Source: CALGLS01 sp045105695 (GTDB lineage Bacteria; Bacteroidota; Bacteroidia; Chitinophagales; Saprospiraceae). From it: a DNA stretch of 19,391 bases. How positions within the stretch are numbered: position 1 is the first letter of the stretch; every line of letters starts with the position of its first letter. The notes below the pieces were generated by a model. The model was not told the origin of the DNA and did no database searches. It saw nothing but the letters and a program-made list of their open reading frames with translations. Shown here piece after piece: positions 7,282 through 13,530 of the stretch. The stretch spans positions 1-19,391 of the forward strand of contig JBGCDT010000380.1 in assembly GCA_045105695.1 (NCBI GenBank). Direction: 5' to 3'. The position numbers were made by a program, and so were the translations under genes.

Positions 7282-9375
7282 TTAGTCCAACTCCCGAGCA
7301 AATAAAGTCACATCCCCTTCATACAAAATTTCTACTCCGTCTATGAAGCGAACGATTGCATAAAAAGCATAAACGCCGGTCTGCGATTTTTGGCCTTTGA
7401 AGAAACCATCCCAGCCCGCTTGTTCGTCGCCGAGTAGCAGATTGCGACCTTCGTAGACCTGAGCGCCCCAGCGATTGAAGATGCGAAACTCTTTAATACT
7501 TTCAGCAGCTACATTTCCATAAAGGGTGAAAAAATCGTTGATGCCATCGAAGTTGGGAGAGAAGGCATTGGGTATATATATTGGGCGAATTTTATTAACA
7601 AGTATAGTAACGTCGTCACTGGCTTCACATCCTGCGAGGTCGGTTACCGAAATGGTATAAGTTGTATTGTTTGTAATGTCAGTGTTAGGATCAAGACAAT
7701 CGGTACAACTGAGCGAGTCGATAGGTGTCCAAATAATAGTATCAAGAATGGCACCTGATGGAGAGACGATGGCATTCAAATCTGTGTTTTCTCCAAGAAC
7801 GATGGTAATGTCTTCCCCTGCATCTACGGATAAAGGTGGGGGATCAATGAGTGAAGTATTTAAAGAATCCAAACATCCTTTTGCATCTCGAACGTAAATC
7901 GGAGAATAATCACCTGCTGGTAAATTGTAAAAGGCAGAACCTCCCTGGAAGTTTACACCATCTAAACTATATTCGTAAAATGGATTTCCTCCTATTCCCG
8001 AAAGGATAATGAGACCTGTAGAATCACCTGCACAAGCGGGATCCATAGCTTCGTCTAATTGTATGGATAAATCATCTGGTGTGACACAACAAGAACCGAC
8101 TTCTACTTCTATCACTTTAGTTACAATACAACCTTCCTCGGTTTCGACAACCAGAGAAATACTTTTCTTACCTATAGAGCTGTATACAATTGTATGTGGT
8201 CCTTCTGTATCTGCGGTTTGCGGAGTAGCCCCGTTTCCGAAATTCCAAAAGTAACTTATAATAGTCCCCGCCTCATAAAAGGAATTGTCAAAAACTGAAA
8301 TGTCTACCGTATCGCAAGCAATTCCATCTTCCGGCGAAATGGTAAAATCTGCTTCAGGGCCAACAAAGGTTCCTGTTCCACCGAATTCTACAGAGAAGCC
8401 ATTTCCCGTATTACTGAAATTATTTACGACTACAGCATAGGCAGTTCCAGCAACCATATCTATGGCAGCCACAAAATTATCATCACCAGGCTGACAACCT
8501 GGTTGTTCTTCCAGATCTGTAGAGGCTAATGCAAGACCCGTATTTCCAGTACATGGCGTCCAGTCAGGTTGTCCCGGGCCGACATTTTCACCAGAAGCCA
8601 TACAACGTAGAAGAACCTTATCATCGCAATTGGTTACACCCGAAGGCAATTCATAAACGATGAAATCTAAATCATCTGAAGGGTTGTTTGGCGTAAGCGT
8701 AAAAGACAAAGTACCCGACTGGTCACAGGTCCAGGAATACCAGGTAGAAGCACTTTCTCCTTGCATGCAAGTTGCAGGCGATACCTCTTGTTGACCAAAA
8801 CCCACGACGCTTTGCACGGTGAAAGGAGACTTATCACATAAGATTACAGATGTCCCACAGTCCTGCTCTGGCTCAGGAACTTGGTTGAAATTATTGATAC
8901 ACATCTGGAATGTTCCGACAGCTCCGTTTCTACCATCGACACGCATATAGTAGGTCTGGCCAATGGTGAGTGGCCCTGCGAAAGATTCTGTAACATTACT
9001 GTTAGAATTATCTGAGGAACATTCTATCTCTGTTAGATTTCCACAAGCGCCGCTGTACAACATGAATTGAGGGCTGTTCAATGTACCTCCGGTGCTGATG
9101 GCAGTATTACCAATTAAAGTGATATTAGCAGTGTTGGCTTCTGCTACAAATGAAAACCAAATGTCATGATAGTCGGCCTGTGGAATACAGGTACCTGGTG
9201 CGGGTTGAGACTCGGTGGCACCTGTATTGTCGTAAGCACCGATAGAAGAACACCAGCCGTTTAAATCACTGAGATTGATGGCAGCGTTACACTCGTCATT
9301 GAGCGGTTGTGCAAAAGCAGTCGCTGAGAAGAGCAACAGTACAAGGGTTAGGGTGAGACTATTTTTCAGATTCAT
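7282..9375 (-). CDS. Secreted PKD/SprB-repeat protein with T9SS type B (gliding-motility) C-terminal domain
   Basis: This is a 697-residue protein from the ATG at 9375; the longer frame from 9432 would bury the signal peptide MNLKNSLTLTLVLLLFSATAFAQ. The mature part begins PLNDECNAAINL and holds two cysteine-containing beta-sandwich segments (about residues 25-325) resembling pre-peptidase C-terminal type modules (DIWFSF, YYMRVDGRNG, STWYSW). A PKD domain follows at about 340-416 (SYFWNFGNGATPQ). A SprB-like repeat is at about 444-512 (SLDGVNFQGG, LPAGDYSPIYVRDAKGC). The C-terminal 100 residues match the CHU_C/gliding-motility tail (IYIPNAFSPNFDGINDFF, FRIFNRWGAQVYE, GWDGFFKGQKSQTGVYAFY), which directs export by the type IX system. 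It is probably a cell-surface or released adhesin. No enzyme domain is visible, so surface attachment or gliding is inference. Confidence 0.85.
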   Translation of the reverse strand: MNLKNSLTLTLVLLLFSATAFAQPLNDECNAAINLSDLNGWCSSIGAYDNTGATESQPAPGTCIPQADYHDIWFSFVAEANTANITLIGNTAISTGGTLNSPQFMLYSGACGNLTEIECSSDNSNSNVTESFAGPLTIGQTYYMRVDGRNGAVGTFQMCINNFNQVPEPEQDCGTSVILCDKSPFTVQSVVGFGQQEVSPATCMQGESASTWYSWTCDQSGTLSFTLTPNNPSDDLDFIVYELPSGVTNCDDKVLLRCMASGENVGPGQPDWTPCTGNTGLALASTDLEEQPGCQPGDDNFVAAIDMVAGTAYAVVVNNFSNTGNGFSVEFGGTGTFVGPEADFTISPEDGIACDTVDISVFDNSFYEAGTIISYFWNFGNGATPQTADTEGPHTIVYSSIGKKSISLVVETEEGCIVTKVIEVEVGSCCVTPDDLSIQLDEAMDPACAGDSTGLIILSGIGGNPFYEYSLDGVNFQGGSAFYNLPAGDYSPIYVRDAKGCLDSLNTSLIDPPPLSVDAGEDITIVLGENTDLNAIVSPSGAILDTIIWTPIDSLSCTDCLDPNTDITNNTTYTISVTDLAGCEASDDVTILVNKIRPIYIPNAFSPNFDGINDFFTLYGNVAAESIKEFRIFNRWGAQVYEGRNLLLGDEQAGWDGFFKGQKSQTGVYAFYAIVRFIDGVEILYEGDVTLFARELD

Positions 9376-9500
9376 ATTTTGTTGTTTCCTTTTTTCAGAT
9401 ATATAGGGAGTAAACAAACGGATTGGATGCAAGTTTAATTTTTTGAGGCAGTTCCAATCCTTATTTTTGTCGGTTAAACTTGAATAATTTTAAGGGAGTA

Positions 9501-9508
9501 CAAAAGTA
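9501..9508 (-). promoter_or_regulatory. Possible -7 box for the secreted PKD protein gene
   Basis: Read on the minus strand this is TACTTTTG, an exact TAnnTTTG match, about 125 bases upstream of the ATG at 9375. No TTG -33 element lies at the standard spacing. It is the mirror image of the box at 9541-9548. Confidence 0.35.
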
Positions 9509-9540
9509 GGAATAGTCTGAACTGGTTCCTTATAAAATGT

Positions 9541-9548
9541 TACTTTTG
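9541..9548 (+). promoter_or_regulatory. Possible -7 box for pssA
   Basis: TACTTTTG exactly matches the Bacteroidota -7 consensus, 78 bases before the TTG start of pssA. With the inverted copy at 9501-9508 it forms a divergent pair. A convincing -33 element was not found. Confidence 0.35.
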
Positions 9549-9626
9549 TTCCTGCTAGTTTTAAAGTCTAGTATTTACACTAAAGTATTTTTCAGATTTG
9601 TAGCAAACCATAAATAAGTCTTTTCC

Positions 9627-10340
9627 TTGCGTACTAACCTTCCAAATATTCTTACTGTTCTCAATTTGCTATGCGGTTGCATGGCTATTGTCTGTGTATT
9701 GGATAACGATTTTCAGTTGGCTTTTGTCCTGATCTTCATTGGAGGAATGGCAGATTATTTCGATGGTATGGTTGCGCGCTTACTAAACGTACATTCTCCT
9801 TTCGGAAAAGAGCTGGATTCTTTAGCGGATATGGTTTCTTTTGGTGTATTTCCAGCAATGATATTATATGTATTGCTTCGTACGCATGGAGGGCCGATGA
9901 TTGGTCCTTTGCATTTAATAGGTGTTCCTGCATTTTTGCTAGCGGGTTTTGCTTGTATTCGTTTGGCAAAGTTCAATTTGGATACTCGACAGGCCTATGA
10001 CTTTATCGGAATGCCGACTCCTTCCTGCACGCTTTTCATCGTAGGCTTGATGTTGATACATCATCATGATTCCTTCGGTCTCGGTCAGACGATCACTAGT
10101 CCTTACATTCTCTATCCAGTAATCGCTATTTTTTCATATCTCCTTGTTTCTGAGATTCGCATGTTTAGTTTCAAATTCAAAAGTAAAAAGTGGAAAGGTA
10201 ACGAAGATCGGATTGTCTTCTTAATTCTGGGAGTTGTGCTACTGATCTTTTTGAGGGAAGTTGCCTTTTCTTTGATGATTCTGCTGTACGTTATCTATGC
10301 AATTTATGGGAGATTAGTGAAAGGTGGGATAGGGGACTGA
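9627..10340 (+). CDS. pssA: CDP-diacylglycerol--serine O-phosphatidyltransferase
   Basis: This 237-residue integral membrane enzyme joins CDP-diacylglycerol and serine to give phosphatidylserine, the precursor of phosphatidylethanolamine. The CDP-alcohol phosphotransferase signature D-x2-DG-x2-AR-x8-G-x3-D-x3-D is intact: D43, D46-G47, A50-R51, G60, D64 and D68 in ADYFDGMVARLL and FGKELDSLADMVSFG. Several hydrophobic helices surround it (VLLIFL and LMILLYVIYAIYG near the end). The start is a TTG at 9627: an in-frame TAA lies at 9615-9617 with no ATG or GTG between, and MRTNLPNILTVLNLLCGC is the expected N terminus. It precedes rsmI by 133 bases on the same strand. PssA versus a related phosphatidyltransferase is decided by overall resemblance and length. 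Confidence 0.9.
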   Translation: MRTNLPNILTVLNLLCGCMAIVCVLDNDFQLAFVLIFIGGMADYFDGMVARLLNVHSPFGKELDSLADMVSFGVFPAMILYVLLRTHGGPMIGPLHLIGVPAFLLAGFACIRLAKFNLDTRQAYDFIGMPTPSCTLFIVGLMLIHHHDSFGLGQTITSPYILYPVIAIFSYLLVSEIRMFSFKFKSKKWKGNEDRIVFLILGVVLLIFLREVAFSLMILLYVIYAIYGRLVKGGIGD

Positions 10341-10427
10341 GGTGCTCGCAGAGACGCAGAGACCTTAGAGGCTCGTAGTCGTTTTCTGTAAAATAATTTT
10401 CCATATCTCAGCGCTCTTCGCGTGACC
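10341..10427. repeat. GC-rich imperfect inverted repeat between pssA and rsmI
   Basis: A left unit at 10341-10362 (containing CGCAGAGACGCAGAGA) and a right unit at 10406-10427 (reverse complement containing CGCGAAGAGCGCTGAGA) are imperfect inverted copies sharing CGC, AGAG, CGC and GAGA blocks. They are more GC-rich than the surrounding DNA and may be a dispersed REP-like element. Confidence 0.4.
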
Positions 10428-10473
10428 ATGTTCCCCCGCAAGTGAATCAATCTTAGAAAACTCAACTAAAAAA

Positions 10474-11196
10474 ATGCTCTACCTCGTTCCTACTCCAATC
10501 GGCAATTTAGAAGATATGACTTTCCGAGCGATCAATGTCCTCAAAGAGGTAGATGTTGTTTTAGCAGAAGACACCCGAACCTCTAAAAAATTATTTCAAC
10601 ATTACGAAATCTCAACCCCCTTGCGCGCTTATCATGCACATAACGAACATGGTATTACACCTGGCTTAGTAGCACAGTTGGAAGGAGGGGCAAAGATGGC
10701 TTTGATCACAGACGCTGGAAGTCCTGGTGTTTCTGATCCAGGTTTTTTACTTGTAAGAGCTTGCGTCGAGAGTAGTGTAGATATTATTCCTTTGCCAGGA
10801 GCTACAGCTTTTGTACCTGCTATTACTGCTTCTGGTTTGCCTTGCAATCGTTTTTACTTTGAAGGTTTTTTACCTCAGAAAAAAGGAAGGCAAACGAGGT
10901 TGAAACACCTAGCTAACTTACCAGAGACCTTTGCTTTGTATGAATCTCCTTTTCGATTAGTGAAGTGTTTGACACAATTGTCGGAGCATTGCGGAGCGGA
11001 AAGACAAGCTGCTGTCTGTAGAGAGCTTACTAAGCTTTACGAAGAGATCAGAAGAGGAACACTCACAGAGTTGATCGAACATTACGACAATGTAGACAAG
11101 GTGAAAGGAGAAATTGTAATCGTCGTTGCGGGGAATGACAGCCCTGATAAACCTTCTGCAAAAGACAAGTCATGGAAAAAGAAAAACCGAGATTAG
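10474..11196 (+). CDS. rsmI: 16S rRNA (cytidine1402-2'-O)-methyltransferase
   Basis: This 240-residue SAM-dependent tetrapyrrole-methylase-fold enzyme methylates the ribose of C1402 in 16S rRNA, in the decoding centre. Diagnostic motifs are LYLVPTPIGNLEDMTFRA at residues 2-19, VDVVLAEDTRTSKKLF, ALITDAGSPGVSDPGF, PLPGATAFVPAITASGL, FYFEGFLP, FALYESPFRL and VCRELTKLYEEIRRG. It is shorter than E. coli RsmI (about 286 residues) because the C-terminal extension is replaced by a short lysine-rich tail (KDKSWKKKNRD), as is common in Bacteroidota. The ATG follows an A-rich leader. It is on the same strand as pssA, 133 bases apart. The in-frame sequence after its TAG stop is discussed as a separate remnant. 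Confidence 0.93.
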   Translation: MLYLVPTPIGNLEDMTFRAINVLKEVDVVLAEDTRTSKKLFQHYEISTPLRAYHAHNEHGITPGLVAQLEGGAKMALITDAGSPGVSDPGFLLVRACVESSVDIIPLPGATAFVPAITASGLPCNRFYFEGFLPQKKGRQTRLKHLANLPETFALYESPFRLVKCLTQLSEHCGAERQAAVCRELTKLYEEIRRGTLTELIEHYDNVDKVKGEIVIVVAGNDSPDKPSAKDKSWKKKNRD

Positions 11197-11427
11197 CTCG
11201 CCTCACGTCAATCAAAGGGATGGTTGTGGAGCTATTATATTAGAGTAGATGAAAAAGTGCAGTTGTCTTACGTCGGAATTGTAGAGAGATGTTGAACCAA
11301 TCACCCTGCGTTGGAAAAAGGGGATCGCTCAAAGATGAAAATTCTACCAATTGATCCAACTGTTGATTTAGACTTAGAGCTAATACAACATATTCTAAAA
11401 AAAGCTGTTGACTCAGTCAATATTTAA
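11197..11427 (+). pseudogene. Possible decayed reading frame after rsmI
   Basis: The 368 bases between rsmI and the small peptide gene hold no intact gene. In the rsmI frame, however, the sequence stays open for 77 codons (11197-11427) with only one internal TGA at 11293-11295, ending at TAA 11425-11427. The translation has protein-like stretches (GWLWSYYIRVDEKVQLSYV, then MKILPIDPTVDLDLELIQHI). A 30-codon ATG frame at 11335-11427 is the only intact part. I do not recognise a family; it may be the remnant of a lost gene or chance. Positions 11428-11564 are AT-rich and show nothing further that I can name. Confidence 0.3.
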
Positions 11428-11564
11428 GCTAGCAGACAGTTTCGCTTTTTACAAATGTTAAAGCGCTGATTTCCATTGAATTCTACGGTGAAAGTGTATA
11501 TTTTTAGGTATTCAATTAATGAAGCAGATTTATACCAGATTCTTTTACCTTTAAACTAATAAAT

Positions 11565-11729
11565 ATGTTTTTGAGGAATAATACTAACAGCACTAAGAAA
11601 ATCAGTCTCAGTAACTTTTCTAAAGATCAAATACTAGACGATCAGGCAAAAAAAACAATTACAGGTGGTAGTGGTACTTGCAAAAATAAAAAGCTGAACA
11701 TCATAATTGTAGAAATTATAGACTGTTAA
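11565..11729 (+). CDS. GG-leader natural-product precursor-like peptide (54 aa)
   Basis: This short gene encodes 54 residues. Residues 11-35 read KKISLSNFSKDQILDDQAKK then TITGG, which matches the leader pattern of Bacteroidota class I lanthipeptide / GG-motif natural-product precursors (KKxSLxxFxxxxL…GG). Cleavage after G34-G35 by a bacteriocin-processing C39 peptidase/ABC transporter would release a 19-residue core beginning SGTCKNKKL, with a hydrophobic Ile-rich stretch and C54 at the end. C39, C54, S36 and T38 could support a disulfide or a thioether. A strong terminator begins three bases after the stop. No lanthionine synthetase, radical-SAM enzyme, peptidase or transporter gene is in the window, so it would be an orphan. 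Leader likeness is seen directly; modification and function are inference. Confidence 0.7.
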   Translation: MFLRNNTNSTKKISLSNFSKDQILDDQAKKTITGGSGTCKNKKLNIIIVEIIDC

Positions 11730-11731
11730 TT

Positions 11732-11769
11732 AAAAAAGAGAAACGAAACACAAGTCGTTTCTCTTTTTT
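11732..11769 (+). terminator. Intrinsic terminator of the GG-leader peptide gene
   Basis: A perfect 15-bp stem pairs AAAAAAGAGAAACGA (11732-11746) with TCGTTTCTCTTTTTT (11755-11769) around the 8-base loop AACACAAG, and the stem ends in a T-tract (11764-11770). It begins three bases after the peptide stop codon. Confidence 0.9.
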
Positions 11770-11793
11770 TGTTTCGGCGTTTAAGTTTAATAG

Positions 11794-11829
11794 AAAAGGT
11801 CAAATCCAGTGTTTTGGATTTGACCTTTT
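11794..11829. terminator. Bidirectional terminator between convergent genes
   Basis: A perfect 15-bp stem pairs AAAAGGTCAAATCCA (11794-11808) with TGGATTTGACCTTTT (11815-11829) around the loop GTGTTT. T-rich flanks lie on both sides (TTTTTTATT on +, TTTTCTATT on -). It lies 24 bases beyond the stop of the minus-strand T9SS protein, which it most likely terminates. Confidence 0.85.
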
Positions 11830-11852
11830 TTATTGGTTTATTTTTCTAAAGG

Positions 11853-13304
11853 TTATTCAATGATGAGTCGTTTATTCGCAATGCCCTCATCGGTAGTGAT
11901 TACCAATTCGTAAACACCTTTAGATAGATCAGCTACTGAGATATTTGTTTGACTACCGTCGATCATCTCCGATTTGATGAGTTGACCAAGTGTATTATAG
12001 AACTGAGCACTTGAGCCTGTTAGATCTCTCAAGGTTACTGTTATGAAATCATCTTTGACTGGGTTTGGATAAACAGTCACCTGACTATTGAGTGGGTTTT
12101 CTTTAATGCTTGTGTCAATTTTATCAATGAATACGACAGTCGCATCATCCTGATCTATGTTTAAATTGATAATATCACCGTTTGAATCAATTGCTTTAAC
12201 GCCTTTGATTGTTACTGGGAATTTAACTTCTTGCTCCGCACGTCCATCAATAATGTCTATAATGATATCAAAATCTACCGTTGCTACACGGCCATGACCT
12301 GTAGATCCAGAATGCGTTTTTCTTGCCATTCCAATATCAATCTGTCTGGTAGCAGCTATGTTTCTTCCGTAAGAAAGAACGTCCTCCTGCTCGCCATAAA
12401 AGCAATTTGGATTATAATCTAAAGTAATCCCAGAAGACAGATCGACCAAGCTAGTATCATATTCTAGATATAATGAAAGTCCCATGATGTCTTCTACTGG
12501 GTTATCAGCAGTACCAATAATCAGCGCAGCAGAAATGTAAGCAAAATCATCAGTATATTGGTCTATTACGAAAGTGTCAATATCAAAATCAAGACGTATT
12601 CTCGGAGCGTCTGGATCATTAGAATTAAAGTTTTCATTCATTGGCGTGTAATGATTCAGAACAGGAATCATATCGTACTCGTCGATAATTCCATCGCCAT
12701 TTGCATCTAAGTACTTATAGTTGACACCATCTGGTGTGTCTTCTTCCCAGTCTTCGGCGGATTGGCCAAACCATTCTTCAGGGTCACCTGATCTCTCAGG
12801 GCCAGTCGCGCCAAACCCCATCGCCATGTGCAGCATGTCATAAGAATTAGCCATCCCATCTTTATTCGCATCTCCTGGCCATACACATTCTGTAAGAAGG
12901 CAACCATCGGTATTAAGTTCTACTGCTATTTCTTTAGCGAAAGAAGAGAAGCAGGTGCTGTCAGCATTCCAGACGGTTAGTTTTATTTCAAATGTTCCAG
13001 TTGACTCATATTCATGGCTTACAATATTTCCCACATTACCGCAATAATTGCCATCTCCAAAGTCCCATTTCATATAGACGTATTCGCCCATAGATAGATT
13101 TTTTAGTGTAACTGTTCCATAATCAAATGCGGTTATATTGTCATCGGTTACCAGAACATCAAAAACAGCCATACAATCATTATCAGCAGCATTGTTGTTT
13201 ACAGGAGTTGAAGCTGCAAAAACTACCGATGCAGAAAGCAAAACCGCGAGCAGTAAAAGCCCTATGTTTTTGCAGATGTTTGGTCTGAGTATGTTGGAAA
13301 TCAT
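11853..13304 (-). CDS. Secreted PKD / dockerin-like / cohesin-like protein with T9SS type A sorting domain
   Basis: This is a 483-residue protein from the ATG at 13304, chosen over the longer frame from 13358 because it puts a signal sequence near the N terminus (NIGLLLLAVLLSASVVFAAS). It holds a PKD domain at about residues 45-120 (YMKWDFGDGNY, VSHEYESTGTFEIKL) and two calcium-loop repeats of dockerin type: GDANKDGMANSYDM at about 140 and DANGDGIIDEYDM at about 197. They are joined by a linker containing GFGATGPERSGDPEEWFGQ and AEDW. A cohesin-like beta domain follows at about 235-358 (MGLSLYLEYDTSLVDLSSG, ATVDFDI). The last 76 residues are a Por-secretion-tail domain (VTVYPNPVKDDF, FYNTLGQLIKS, LSKGVYELVI). 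It should be exported by the type IX system and surface-linked or released. No catalytic domain is seen. Confidence 0.85.
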   Translation of the reverse strand: MISNILRPNICKNIGLLLLAVLLSASVVFAASTPVNNNAADNDCMAVFDVLVTDDNITAFDYGTVTLKNLSMGEYVYMKWDFGDGNYCGNVGNIVSHEYESTGTFEIKLTVWNADSTCFSSFAKEIAVELNTDGCLLTECVWPGDANKDGMANSYDMLHMAMGFGATGPERSGDPEEWFGQSAEDWEEDTPDGVNYKYLDANGDGIIDEYDMIPVLNHYTPMNENFNSNDPDAPRIRLDFDIDTFVIDQYTDDFAYISAALIIGTADNPVEDIMGLSLYLEYDTSLVDLSSGITLDYNPNCFYGEQEDVLSYGRNIAATRQIDIGMARKTHSGSTGHGRVATVDFDIIIDIIDGRAEQEVKFPVTIKGVKAIDSNGDIINLNIDQDDATVVFIDKIDTSIKENPLNSQVTVYPNPVKDDFITVTLRDLTGSSAQFYNTLGQLIKSEMIDGSQTNISVADLSKGVYELVITTDEGIANKRLIIE

Positions 13305-13346
13305 AAGTGAGGTATTGCGAAAATAAATGTGGAAAATACCATTATA

Positions 13347-13378
13347 CAAAAATAGCAAAATTATAGCTAGAACTCAAA
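13347..13378 (-). promoter_or_regulatory. Promoter of the T9SS type A protein gene
   Basis: On the minus strand a TTTG (13378-13375) is followed, after 20 bases, by TATTTTTG (13354-13347). This fits the Bacteroidota -33/-7 arrangement. Transcription would start about 36 bases before the ATG at 13304. A second -7-like TAATTTTG lies at 13363-13356 but at the wrong spacing. Confidence 0.6.
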
Positions 13379-13530
13379 GGACAGAAACATAGCTTTGTGT
13401 AGAGTAGCTTTTTTATAAATGTCGGTTAAATTACTGATTATCAGTTTTTTAATTTCCGATATTTTCCTTTGACTGATTTGGCTTATCTTCGTCTATTCAG
13501 GTATAACTAGTAAATACAAGCGCAAGCAGA

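Noticed and set aside
7107..7346. A 79-codon plus-strand frame across the lptC upstream gap
   Set aside because: It is made of the foldback repeat and overlaps the 3' end of the secreted-protein gene; the Pro/His-rich translation has no protein character.
11197..11292. An IS66-type transposase fragment, suggested by GWLWSYY…VQLSYV
   Set aside because: The resemblance to the YLWVYY…LFDY motif is only a few residues and no other transposase motif or terminal inverted repeat is seen; kept only as an unidentified remnant.
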